Assembly (NCBI GenBank): GCA_964034945.1
Contig: OZ035962.1
Span: forward strand, 29,216,943-29,280,942
Length of the DNA: 64,000 nucleotides
Reading direction: 5' to 3'
Source of the DNA: Chrysopilus asiliformis
Lineage: Eukaryota; Arthropoda; Insecta; Diptera; Rhagionidae
Part shown: positions 13,310 to 25,309 of the stretch, one piece after another
How the letters are laid out: each line of letters begins with the position of its first letter
Position numbering within the stretch: position 1 is the stretch's first letter
Notes under the pieces: generated by a model
Told to the model about the DNA's origin: nothing
Seen by the model: the letters and a program-made list of their open reading frames with translations, nothing else
Database searches by the model: none
Made by a program: the position numbers and the translations under genes

Positions 13310-13520
13310 TGTGCTCAATACAAAACTTTTCTCTGGAATACTTAGTTTCGGAAAAAATATGTAAAAAATAAGACTTTTCAAATACCTTCAAAACCGTGTT
13401 CTTTGTTTTCTTTGAACTTGGTTATACTATATGCATTTTTTTCAAAAATGCATATTTTCGGAGAAATTTTCAAAAAAAAAGTTTTTTTAAATGTTATGAT
13501 AACCCCTAGAGATACGTAAA
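13310..13520 (-). repeat. Repeat family B, fragment
   Basis: The blocks 'caatacaaaacttttctctg' and 'cggaaaaaatatgtaaaaaa' match the beginning of the reverse-oriented family B copies at 1618 and 4015. The microsatellite and the far end are absent, so only one end of the unit is kept. Confidence 0.55.
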
Positions 13521-15327
13521 AGTATTTTTTTTTTTTAAAACACAAAATTAACTTTTAAAAGTATAAAAAAATTAATAAACAAAAATACATTTTTAAAAAA
13601 ATCCGATAAAGTGAAAAAAATAACTACACTAAAAAATAATACGAAAAAAGTGAACTTACAATTCCCAACTGTATGTCCACCATCAACATCAGTTCTATGG
13701 CAATAAGTTTTATGGACATGGATCTTATCCGGCGGCAACGGTCCTTTTAATATTTACCAGAACTGACTTTAGTTGAAAACCACAATTTGAGATATTGCGG
13801 TCAAACATGCAACTTGATTTATTTTACTGTACAGAAACATCATAGATTTCGATTTGCGCTAAGTAAGTATTAAAGGACGTCTGCTATATATGTAGTACCA
13901 AAGAAAAGCTAGCGTCTGGCCAGTTTATACAAACTACGAAAGTCGTAGAAATATTTTGATATATCACAGAATTGATAATTTATTTCATTGGCGTTTGTAG
14001 TTTGGAATGTGTTTATCGTTTTACAGGTATTTCATAGATTACACACCACAAGGCACCACTATGTTAGATGATCCAGAAAATTTAATACCCATGCTCTGCT
14101 TCTTATCCGTGTTCAATTTCAATTTACACCTCCATGAAAACCGATCCCCTATAGATGCTATTCATACAGTATGAATAGGTGGGCACCTCTGGAAATAGCG
14201 TTGAAAATACCTTTTGAAATCTTATTTTGCTATTCAATTAGATTCCCCCGCTTTAGGTATTTATTGACCATTATCGGATTTTGTGTGATTATGCAGCTGG
14301 CTGTATATCACTTCATATGCTAGAGGAACCTTCCAAGGTACCCTTTTTATAAACCGCACAATATATAGCTCCCTAAACGAATGGTTTACTTTGTACCTAT
14401 ATACATGGAGTACATCGAGACGGCAAGTTATTTGTGGTGAACCAGCTTTAAAATCCCCTTTGAGTTCAAAAGCTAACGAAAGGACTACAAAATCCCTTCA
14501 GAGAAAAGTCTTACTTCAAACCAAACGAATCCAGTTAAAACGTAGTCTTTAATTTAGGCACCCGTTTCTCTGATCCTCCCATTTTTTATGAGTTTTTCTT
14601 GGTTGTCCTTGCAAGTCCTTCTTGGTTTACAAAGTTTGCAGAGTTCGCTAAAAGACCTTTGTAGCATAGATAACGTAATAAGGTTTGCAACTTCAAATAC
14701 ATGCAATGAAAAAATTCTTTCATTTTCCGGAGTATCTTTTTTTCTCCTCCTTTCAGTAACTACGACTCAAAGGATACCATTTTTTTGCAAAATACATTAA
14801 AGTGCTTGCAGAAGTACGTACAAGTCAAGGTACATCGACGAGTTTAGTTCAGTTCCACTTTCTGACGTGATATACCAGAAATATTATTGATTTGGAAGAT
14901 GTTGACTCCATTATGAAATTACTGTCTGACCATCAACCAGTTTTTCATTTTTTTTAAATGCCAGAGCCATTTTTTTTAAATTCTAGAGTATTTCCTTAAA
15001 GTGATAGTGAAAATCTTGCAATACTTTAATATTAATCATTATTTCAGTAGAATGATTTTTTCATGTCGCTAAGATATTCCCATTTTAGTAAAAAACCATT
15101 TAATTCGATTCAATGCACTTCCAAGAATGTCCTCTATTCAAAATATTTTCAATAGAATCCTTAAAGGCTTCTGGAAATTTCTGTGAGCATAAAAAAATAT
15201 TTTAAGTGATGTTACCAAGGATTCCTATCTGTTCACCAGATTGATTATATTGGGAACAATTTTTGAACTTTTATTGTATATTACAAAATTTGTCATACAT
15301 ATTCATTTAGAATTTCTACTTTCCTCT
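13521..15327. other. AT-rich spacer, no gene seen
   Basis: Short frames such as the one at 14588-14800 lack recognisable motifs. Nothing else stands out. Confidence 0.45.
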
Positions 15328-15465
15328 TTTATAGGAGGGAAAATATTGGATTCATGACGGAGAGCGACTAGAGAGGGGGTGCAGATAGAAACTTTCTGAT
15401 CAGTACGACAAAATTATGAGGATGCCCGTGCATCCGTCTGCCTATCTGTCGGTTTGTGGACATAA
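15328..15465 (+). repeat. Repeat family B, end fragment with short microsatellite
   Basis: It carries the end block (tataggagggaaaatattgg), the 'tctgatcagtacga' box and a short CCGTCTGCCTATCTGTC stretch, then stops. It is the forward orientation, as at 20505. Confidence 0.6.
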
Positions 15466-15855
15466 CTATAAGCATGCACTTTTGCAACAGTTCCCAACCT
15501 TTTCAAATAGCATCAGAAGTGGATTGTTGCAAGCACGACTTCTTTAGATAGATTTCAGTGTAATGAGGCACCAAAATGGTGCAGACAAACAAACAGTGAC
15601 CATCAACATCTTATCTTAAGAACTTCAAATATCAACGTTTTATTCAAACGGCGCGGCGGGCAAACTGAATTTAGTGTATGGTCGTGTGGTTCAAAAGAAA
15701 AGGGCATTATTGAAGCTCATTTAGAGAGTATTTAAGTACCAAAGATTAAGATATCAAACAATCTGATGCCTGTCGTTCCAGAGTACGTGCGCAGTTAATT
15801 TAATTCATATTCGAAAGTTACGTTCACTTTTACGTTCACTTGAAAACGTTTCAAG

Positions 15856-16636
15856 GGAATGTATGGAATATATGGAATCTATGGAATGTATGGAATGTAT
15901 GGAATCTATGGAATGTATGGAATGTATGGAATGTATGGAATGTATGGAATGTATGGAATGTATGGAATGAATGGAATGTATGGAATGTATGGAATGTATG
16001 ATGGAATGTATGGAATGTATGGAATGTATGATGGAATGTATGGAATGTATGGAATGTATGGAATGTATGGAATGTATGATGGAATTTATGGAATGTATGG
16101 AATGTATGGAATGTATGGAATGTATGGAATGTATGGAATGTATGGAATGTATGATGGAATGTATGGAATGTATGGAATGTATGATGGAATGTATGGAATG
16201 TATGGAATGTATGGAATGTATGGAATGTATGATGGAATGTATGGAATGTATGGAATGTATGGAATGTATGATGGAATGTATGGAATGTATGGAATGTATG
16301 TAATGTATGTAATGTATGACGGAATGTATAGAATGTATGGAATGTATGATGGAATTTATGGAATGTATGGAATGTATGGAATGTATGGAATGTATGGAAT
16401 GTATGGAATGTATGGAATGTATGGAATGTATGGAATGTATGGAATGTATGGAATGTATGGAATGTATGATGGAATGTATGGAATGTATGGAATGTATGAT
16501 GGAATGTATGGAATGTATGGAATGTATGGAATGTATGATGGAATGTATGGAATGTATGATGGAATGTATGGAATGTATGGAATGCTTTATAGAATGTATG
16601 ATGGAATGTATGGAATGTATGATGAAATGTATTGAA
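15856..16636 (+). repeat. 9-bp satellite (ATGGAATGT) with 12-bp variant units
   Basis: About 780 bases consist of ATGGAATGT units. At intervals a 12-base unit (ATGATGGAATGT) is interspersed. Since 9 and 12 are both multiples of three, frames stay open for up to 258 codons as MYG- or MEC-type repeats. There is no non-repetitive coding part, so a gene is unlikely. It sits directly upstream of family B sequence at 16640, where other copies have their TCTG microsatellite. Confidence 0.95.
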
Positions 16637-16639
16637 ATC

Positions 16640-17165
16640 TGACCAGTCTGACCGTTTTACGTATCTTCAATAACTCGAGAACGGGTTGCACTAGCGAGTT
16701 GAAATATTGTGCAAATGAGTTCCGAAAATCGTAGTTTTCTGTCAGTTTTTGGAAAAGTAATGTTAGATATACCGGGTATCTTCCACACATTTTTTTTTTT
16801 TTTTTTTGAAAAAAACAAGTATTGTGAAAATTTCTCGAAAAACATGCGCTTTTGGGGAAAAATGAATATAACAAAATTAAAAGGATATGAAATTTTCTAC
16901 ATTTTTTGCTTTTCCGGTTATTTTTTGTGTCTAGCGGTTCTCAAGATATTTTAAAAAAAATTAAGTTTGTTTGAAAATTGCTCGGAAACCATGTGCATGT
17001 AACAAATTTCAAAAAAAAAATTTCCCGTGTTTTTTCCTTTATCGGTTTTGACGTATTTTTAACAGTTCTCGAGATTTGAAAAAAAATATTAGTTTTGATT
17101 TATTTATCCGAAACAAAATACTGCAGAGGAAAATCTCGTGTTGATCAGAATTGATATTTGTATTA
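16640..17165 (+). repeat. Repeat family B, copy at 16.6 kb
   Basis: Starting from 'ttttacgtatcttcaataac' it runs through the 'gagttgaaatattgtgcaaatg' block and two degenerate AT-rich units, each with a 'tctcgaaaa' or 'gctcggaaa' box, to the terminal 'gcagaggaaaatctcgtgtt' block. The 5' end block of the family is missing or lies at 15328, separated by the satellite. Confidence 0.65.
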
Positions 17166-20100
17166 CGTTTTTCACAATGCTCGCCTGGACGGGTCGGAAT
17201 TTTAATAAAATCAATTGCGAACAAAATGTATCGTTTCTATGGTTAAAATTGGCCTATTTTTTGAATGTGAAAAAGTAAAAATCAAAAAAAAAATTGCCGT
17301 CCAGGAGTGGATAATCTTATGTGTAATGACTAAGAAATCAGTTGAGTAATCGTTGTTACCGATTTTGGAAACTCGCGATTAAAATTTCAAGTCATTTCGT
17401 AAATGCTTAAAGTCGCATAACTTCGCCAATTTTCATCCGACCAATTTTGTATTTCAGGAAATGAAATTCCAAACATTTCACATTAAAAATATGCAAAAAA
17501 AATGTTTGGCCCGGACGTCTATTTGTCTTGGCACGGCTCTGATTTTAGGCGATACGTCTAAATCGAGACTTATTTGCATTTCATTTGCTATCAATTAAAA
17601 AAAACTCATAGAATATACTCTGAACCGCATTTTTTAATTCGAAAAAATATGGTGTCACTTTAAACCAAAACCAAATTATTGTTACAGTATTATATACCTT
17701 TTGAAAGTTTTACCATTATTTACTACACTTTTTTTTGTAGCCAAAATTCTAAATAAAAGAAAGGAACACCTTTGGGTTTTTCACAGCAGAAAGGATATAT
17801 GATCACATTGTGAAATTGTCACGCTACGTATTTTCGTTAACCACTGATGTGTGCACACACGTTCCTTAATAAATACATGCAGTGAGAATTCACCTTCTCA
17901 TCTAGATAAAAGTTTCACCGGGATATGGTTGCAGGATAAACCTTAAACTAGTCCTGGGACTGTTTCGTATACTTATGTGAGTAATCGAAACATAAACTCG
18001 AAATTTAACTACAAAACTTTTTCATTCATTTTAAACGAACTTTGATCAACTTTGAAAACGTACGAGTTCAAGAGCTCAAATTACATTAAATTGTGGTGCA
18101 GAATTTCGGCCCTTGCATGATCGTGTATGTTTGTGGTGTACCAATTCTGTGGTGTAACAAAATTTAAATCCTAATCAAAAGTCCTTGAAGGGCAGTGTGA
18201 AATGTTGAACTTGTGCTCTGTTGCCAATTAAAAGTATTGATTTGGTTGCCAAATTTGCCTCAAATTTTAAAAATTTTGTTAAAATAAATATAGGTTTGGT
18301 TTTTTTACTTTTTTTTATAAATCCTTTATTACCAAACTTAGCTGTACAGAACTTAAAAACGAACTAATAAGCAGTCCATAAATTCAACCCGCGGTCTTTT
18401 GTACGGCATTTAACAACAATGTTCCACAATGGCAGACCCCCCGTCCACTAAATCTATGAGGTATTTTCTGGACGCCCCCTAAAATGGACCATACCCAATT
18501 CTTTAAGCTTCTATTTTCTTTACCCTCTTACCCCCTCATCAGTTATATTTTGCACCTCTAGTCCAATTTCGACCCGGATTACACGGTTAGATAGATCGGT
18601 TCACAAGAAATATTTGTACCCATTAAAGTCAAGTACACCCCCTACCTGTAAACCCCTTGCCTATTGTCTTTTGAACCGCTACTGAAATTTTGCTGAAGAA
18701 TCGACTCTATATAATTCCTCCGTTCACAAAACGTGTGCAATCACAATCTTCCCCTCTTCTCCTTTTACCCTATTAAACACACCACTAAAGGGATTTTAAT
18801 CAGGTTTCCTCCATTAGAGCAATCATGTGGATAAGTCTAGCGATCCCATTGCCTGTAGCTCACTCTCCTTTTATCTATGATAGTATTATGGCGGTATAAA
18901 ATATCATGCAAAAAAAATCTGAAAATGCGTAACTAAAAGGGAAGAGGCGGGGTTTGGAAACTGTGAAAATAAGGGTGACGTATTTTATGAACATCCTCTA
19001 AAGCAATTTTTCAAATGATTTTTTTTAAATCCTTTTAAGGCAATTGAAAAAAATCCTTTCCAATAGCAATAGAAAAAAAAATCCAACCACCGTTCAGTGT
19101 TTACATTTCAAAACACCTGATTGCACAATTTAGAATTTTAATCGTTCTACTTTTACCAAACCATCAAGTAATACTACCACTTAAGTATTAAGTACCCTCC
19201 TTATTCGACTATAAGCAACAAAAAGAAATCACTTTGGTTCACAATTTTCTACAGCAACAAAGTGCAGGTTTGTTGTGTTGCCATTATTTGTTGGATTTTT
19301 AACACATCGGGATTATTTCCGCAACACCACGATATTATTATCCTGGGAAACAAGTGGAGTCATTCCATATTTCACAGAATTCAGTTCGCACTTATTCAGT
19401 ATTTGTTGGGTGGTTGGTGGTTGGCCTGGCTGCCATCAAGTGAAATCAATAAAATGCTTGGGAAATGCTTCTCGTCGAAACGAAGTAGCAAATTCAATTT
19501 TCTTAAGCATTTTTCACAGATCGACGAATTTAATTAAAAACTTTAACTAAACTCCGTTTTCCAGGTCAAGTGACTGGCATGCGCGCCTTTACTTTACTTT
19601 ATGCTCGCCAGCGTCACCCTCTCAGACTGTATCATTTATCGACCCGCAATGTTTGTTTCTCCAATTTGTAGGTTCCGTGTTGTGTATGCCTGTTGTTCCG
19701 CCTTAAATATCAAGTATATCTACATGTCGCCATATTTAACGTGGCTTTTTGAAAAAGGAAAATATAGGGAGGCGATGATGATTAAGGGGACAGGAGATAC
19801 AGGGGAACAAGGAATAATAATGCAGCACCTTCAGAGAAAGGAATGGTGGCAAAAAGGAAATACTCCACTATAGTCCTTATTTTTCTTTACGATTGTGGAT
19901 TATAGCCGTATATCCGATTGAAAGGTAAGCTCCGCCAGTTGTCCACATCCGCTAAACGCTTGGCACGTTTTCTCTAAGGAGCCAGGAAAAGGTTGGAAAA
20001 ACAGGAAAAGCTGAAAAACAGAAAAACAAAGAAGAAGGAAATTTCACACATTGTCCCGTATGGTCATATTTTTTTTAGTCACTTTATCTCGACTAACGCC

Positions 20101-20504
20101 AACATTTAACTCGCTGGCACTCAGTTTTAAGAAACACCAACGACATACCATTTTCCCATTAAGTTAATTGCATAAAATCGTAAAAAATGCAGAAGAATGA
20201 AATTTGAGTCAACAAAAAAAGCAAAGCGAAAATTGTTAAATCAAAGACCATACAAGGTGGGCGTTGAAGAGATCTACAATTCGAGATGAATAATTTCTCG
20301 CATACTTCCTAATAGACGGTGTGAAAGACTTTAAACAACGTTGCGCACTTGTATAAAATTTAAAAACTACAAGATATGCATGTAATTTTTTGCATCTTTT
20401 TAAAATGTTCATGAAATTTTCTTCATTGAAATGTGCAATAACCATTAATTTTTACCATTGCTACCCATTCTATTTTCAATTTTTCATAACTTTTTTTTAT
20501 TTTC
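17166..20504. other. Spacer; unidentified short frames at 19262-19873
   Basis: Two overlapping 91-codon frames (19262-19537 and 19275-19550) and a 90-codon frame (19601-19873) stand in a less AT-rich patch. None shows a motif I can name, and no splice context or conserved neighbour supports them. A remnant like the family B copy 2 interior ('cagttgagtaatcg') is seen near 17340. Confidence 0.4.
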
Positions 20505-21180
20505 CTCTGCTATAGAGGGAAAGTATTGTATTGATGACGATAACCGACTCGAGAACGAGGGCAAGAAAATTTCTGATTAGTACGAAATTCGTTTCAGGCA
20601 AAATTATGAGGATGTCCGTGCATCTATCAGTCGATCTGTAGGTCTGTCCGTTTCACGTATTTTAAATAACTCCAGAATGCGTTGAGTTAGCGACTTGAAA
20701 TTTTCTGTGAATGAGTTTTACCGAAAACGTGGTTATCTATCAATTCTTACAATAGCTAATAGTAACAATAGCTAAAACAATTACCATTTTTTGAAAAAAA
20801 AAACAGTTTTTTTTTGAAAATTTCTCGAAAACTATTCGCTTTTGGTAGGAAAAATCTAACATATTTTAAAGGATACAAAATTTTATACATTTTAATGGTT
20901 TTTATTTAATGGTTTTTATGTATCTCTAAAGTTTCTCAACATATTTCAAAAAAATAAGTTTTTTGGAAATTTCTCGGAAGCAATGTCTTTTTGAGACAAA
21001 ACTAAGTATACCGAAATTCAAAGTAAATAAAATTTTCTCCTTCTTTTCCTTTGACGGTTTTTACGTATCTGGATGGTTCTCGATATATTTGAAAAAAATA
21101 TTTATTTTTTCATACTTTTTCCGGAACTAAATTTTGCAGAGGAAAGTTTTGTGTTGATCACAACTAATATTTTTTTACCT
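20505..21180 (+). repeat. Repeat family B, copy at 20.5 kb (reference orientation)
   Basis: It contains in order the CTATAGAGGGAAAGTATTG end block, the 'tctgattagtacgaaattcg' box, a decayed TCTG microsatellite near 20625, the 'gcgacttgaaatttt' block, two degenerate units of about 130-145 bases, and the terminal 'gcagaggaaagttttgtgtt' block. No coding frame is present. Confidence 0.7.
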
Positions 21181-21263
21181 TTCATTAAAAAAGATAATTT
21201 CATTAAAAAAATGTAAAATCAAGTTTTGCCGATTCCTTTTCTTTATAGTGAAACTAAAACTTA

Positions 21264-21680
21264 CCCTTGGAGCACAATGAACGCAAGCAGTTCAGGAGCG
21301 GTTGAGCACAATAGAAGCGTCGTCTGTTGCGTTGTGAGACAAACACAGAAAAATTAAAAGTGAACTAAAGTATAAAAATATATAAAAAATGGGAGATTTT
21401 GAAGCGATAATTTGCTTTGTTGGTCTTTATCTTTGTTATTTCTATGTTATTGCACTAAGGCTATCATTTTTTCCTCGAACGACATTTCCCCAACCTCACT
21501 TTATGAACTGTCAACGCAGACTTGTTGCGTTAAAGTTCAAAGTTTGGCAACTTTTGCGTCGATGGTTGCATGCAATGCGTTCACTGTACTCACTCAAAAG
21601 CATTTCTGTGAAATAAACTCGTAAGTGACATTTGGATGCGTGATGGTTGCGGCTTGGTTGCATTCATTGTGCTCCAAGGG
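21264..21680. mobile_element. MITE with TTA target duplication
   Basis: The 417-bp element starts CCCTTGGAGCACAATGAACG and ends with the complement of CCCTTGGAGCACAATGAATG, so the ends match at 19 of 20 bases. It is flanked by TTA (21261-21263 and 21681-21683). A three-base TTA duplication is typical of PIF/Harbinger. The 75-codon frame inside has no transposase motif. Confidence 0.75.
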
Positions 21681-21693
21681 TTAGCGAAAAACC

Positions 21694-22230
21694 CTACGAA
21701 TAAGAATGACAGGAAGACAGAATCTGCACATATACAGTGTCCGTGAGTGAAGCATTTTTTTCTGAATAGCCCCCAAAGAGATTTCTGATTTATCCCCCAA
21801 AGAGATTTTACTGTCCACAAAGTCACATTTTTTTCACATTTCCACAACATTTCACGTTATTTTATGTTTTTATTATTAATAAGCGATTAGTTTTGCATCG
21901 AAATTAATTTAGTTTGCGCGAATTTAATCAGTAAATTAAACAAAATTCAATGAAAACCGAATAGTCTACGAAAAAAACATTTATGATAATTCCTACAAAT
22001 TCACGCACTCGCGAAACTTCGTTTTGCTTTTAATAAAGTTTTGCTACACGCGCAAAACAAATTTTACCATCAAAGTGATATAAAATGTTGTTTTTTCGTC
22101 AGCATTCGCGAAATTAATTTTCAATCGTAACACTTACACGGCACACCACTAAACAAAACGACCTCACACCACCAAGGAAAATGCTTCAATTTGAGGGCTT
22201 TATCTGTCTTCCTGTCATTCTTATTCGTAG
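21694..22230. mobile_element. hAT-like MITE with 8-bp target duplication
   Basis: The 537-bp element has ends CTACGAATAAGAATGACAGG repeated exactly in inverse orientation, and is flanked by GAAAAACC at 21686-21693 and 22231-22238. An eight-base duplication indicates the hAT superfamily. It lies only 13 bases from the element at 21264-21680. No transposase remnant is seen. Confidence 0.85.
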
Positions 22231-22305
22231 GAAAAACCCTTTGATGCCGAAGCACAGCTCAGGATAAACTAACGGTTTATCTAAGAGAAAAATTAAAGAT
22301 ATTGA

Positions 22306-22804
22306 GGGTATTCACAATCCTTTTTTAATTTTCGGTATTCGGTATTTTCGGTAATATTAAAAGACTGAAAATATTCTGCTGTGAACATCCCACAGCACAG
22401 ATTTGAGAACAGCGCTTTTATTTGATACGTGACCAAATCATGAACTGCGAATTTGATTGTAAAATATGTCACATACCTTTAAATCCATGTTTGATGTATT
22501 CTTTTGAATTTCTATTGTGGCAACGGCTATCAAAATTGAAAAAATTTGCATCAGTCCGATGAGATTAACAAAAAACCAGCGAGAAAATTTGACAACTAAA
22601 AACATTACTAGCGCCACTCGCGGTTGATTCTTGATACCGAATAACCGGGCCGGAAAACACGACTCAAGGCATGTCTACAATTACCGAATCCGGTAATTCA
22701 TTTTTACATGAACCAAGTTACCGTCTCGGTAAAAATCTGTTAAATTTCACTGAATTACCGAGCGGTAAAATTACTCGCAATTTAAAAGAGGACTGTGAAT
22801 ACCC
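22306..22804. mobile_element. MITE with GGGTATTCACA ends
   Basis: The ends GGGTATTCACAATCCTTTTT and GGGTATTCACAGTCCTCTTT (read inward) differ at two of 20 bases. The flanks are TGA on both sides (22303-22305, 22805-22807). The three-base duplication suggests a Harbinger relative, but TGA is not the usual TTA/TAA, so the class is tentative. Internally there is a pair of inverted 'ttaccg' boxes near 22680-22770. Confidence 0.65.
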
Positions 22805-22807
22805 TGA

Positions 22808-24043
22808 TTAATATTCTGTGGCATGTTATTAACAACAAGGCGATGAGGAAGACTCAAACTCAGATGGCAAGACGGCGTTGACCAGGACGCAAAGAGAATT
22901 GGGATACAAAACTGGAGGAAATCAACACTCGACCAGGACCTCTGGCGAGAGAAATTACGGCAGGTCAAGACCGGAAATCGGTTGTAGCGCCGAGAGAAAG
23001 AGAGAGAGAGAGAGAGGTTTTTCAGATTTTGTAAAAAAAAAATGATTTTTTTTGTAAGCTATTGCGATGTTTCTTTCACCGAATTATAGTGTTGCATAGA
23101 GATGTAAATTTTGTATAAGAAAGTCTTGTGCTGTTCACATCAGATATTTTTGTTATAACTTTATTATAAAATAACAAATACTTCCATTACAGTTGGTTTC
23201 TTCAAAATTATATGATGTCAATAAAAGACTAAACTTTCTCTGTGTTTATGCCACAAAATAAAATTGGGAAATTATGAGAATAATTCTAGGAATTTATTTC
23301 GTACTTTTTTAAAAGTTCGAATTTTTTTCCATTTCGAGTTTTTCTAATTCTGTAAAACACAATTTTATCGTCATGGGAAAATTTTTCATGCATATTTTAT
23401 TTCGGTTCATGTACTCGTCCCTTTCTAACGGGTATATTTCAGTTTTTCACTCGAAAAAATATCCCATAACACACGTGTTTTAACGCCAAGAACTCTAAAA
23501 AAAATTAATATAATCTCCCAATCCCCAGAGCAAGTTGAACAACAAAACTCTCATTTTATTTTATTGATATTTTTCTCCATAATTTTTCTTTCTATAACAT
23601 GACATTTATCGAAGTTTTTCCCATTAATTTGGGATAACACAAAACTTTAATGGTTTCAGTGAAATGTTTTAATAATTAATTTCGACATATTTTAAATGAA
23701 TTTCAACATTTTTTTATGGTGGGAACTCGTAAGTTTTTTTTTAATTCTTATTAGGCAACATTATGGGTATTCATGGACCCAGAAAAGTTTACTGATTGCA
23801 TATTTGCGTACTTTTACACGGTGTTTCATGAATGAACTCTTTAAATAATTTATGTAAATCGAGAACGAATTCTTCAAATAATTTTTGTGTTCTATCAGCA
23901 GCCACAAACTTAGAAGTTAAAAATTCCGAAAATCACAGAAAAAAATTAAACTAATTTAAAAATGTTAACAAATTGCAAAAAAAAAATCTTATTATTGCCG
24001 CTGAATATCACAATTTCTCGAAATTTCTGCATTTGACGTTTGC
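22808..24043. other. Spacer with GA microsatellite and family B fragment
   Basis: A GA-rich microsatellite lies at about 22989-23017. A short piece of family B end sequence (aagaaagtcttgtgctgttc) occurs near 23118. The rest is AT-rich with no recognisable gene. Confidence 0.45.
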
Positions 24044-24485
24044 CATTGAATATGTACAAATATAATAATGATTAGTTTTCACCTTGGGCCGATGGTGGCG
24101 ATAGTGAGGCTAATAATCGTTCTTTCTCTCTCATTTTTATGTAATATTGTAGCTTTTAGTTTAGATTCAAATTGAGAATTTCCCCACAAATATCCCAGAC
24201 CAAAAAGCACGCACACATTTAAGAAGCAAAGCGGTGTTGCGTTGATTCTTATGGTGTCATACGAGGAATGAACTGAACACGTACAGCACACAATGATAAA
24301 CCGCGATCATTGCGATTACAAATTTCCCATTGTGCTTAAAGTTTTAGGGTATTTTAGTTAATACACAAACCTAAGCTTTAAGTTTGGGGGATTTTTATTT
24401 AATACTTGAACCGCAGACACTATCGCCACCATCGGCCCAAGGTGAAAACTAATCATTATTCTTCTATATTTGTACATATTCAATG
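24044..24485. repeat. Inverted repeat pair, arms ~63 bp, 311-bp spacer
   Basis: The left arm 24044-24106 and right arm 24418-24485 are near-perfect complements; the shared core includes GGCCGATGGTGGCGATAGTG. The arms differ mainly by a five-base insertion in the right arm. The spacer has no gene. It may be part of a larger MITE or two inverted copies of one short element. Confidence 0.85.
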
Positions 24486-25154
24486 CGTTTGCGTAAGTTA
24501 ACGAGATTGTTTGCACACCAAAATCGTCAACGATTTCCCAAAAAAATGTAGACAGCTGATGGTAAACTTACGCGGTTTACGCAGAGATTGTATGAATACC
24601 CTTATTATATCAAAAGCTCTAAATATTTCGCCAATGGTACTCGTATAGTGAAAAAAAACAAAAAAAACTTGTGACGTCTTAATATTGTATCTTATTAACA
24701 TTTCCAGCTGAATTATTCCAAGCTTGTAACGGAAATTCTACAATAAAATTAATTATTTTTTATGTTTCACATTGTTTACCACTTGAGAAAAATAAAATTA
24801 TCTTCTCGCAAGCACACGAGGGCAATTTTAAATAAATCCTAGGTTTCCAAGAAGTAAAACTTAACAAACAATCATGTTATCCTCAAGAATCAAAATACCT
24901 ACTTTTGTATGCGGGACTTCTGAATAAAATTTAGAAATGAAATTTAAATCTCTTGAAAGTTCATTGTGTGAAATATTTTTGACATCTTTATATATAAAAT
25001 GATTTTCGTACATCCTTAATAATGAAGACTTTTTACTTTTTTATACAAAGAATAATAAAATACTGTATTTATGAAAAATTTCGACGTTTTAATTTTGCCT
25101 AAAAATCATTTCCCAAGCCTGAGTCGATTGAAGCATTATTACGAAAATGTCTAT
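24486..25154. other. AT-rich spacer, no gene seen
   Basis: Nothing recognisable apart from a possible MITE end (GAATACCC at 24595-24602) that could pair with 23765 as noted among the rejected items. Confidence 0.4.
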
Positions 25155-25309
25155 CTGTCTGTTAGTCTGTTAGTCTGTTAGTCTGTTAGTCTGTTAGTCT
25201 GTTAGTCTGTTAGTCTGTTAGTCTGTTAGTCTGTTAGTCTGTTAGTCTGTTAGTCTGTTAGTCTGTTAGTCTGTTAGTCTGTTAGTCTGTTAGTCTGTTA
25301 GTCTGTTAG
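25155..25309 (+). repeat. 8-bp tandem array (GTCTGTTA), about 19 copies
   Basis: Units of GTCTGTTA repeat with no visible change after a short imperfect start (ctatctgtct). The following sequence (gccatgaaattttacaggtt) has the same arrangement as other microsatellite-bearing repeats in the window. Such regularity suggests recent slippage. Confidence 0.95.
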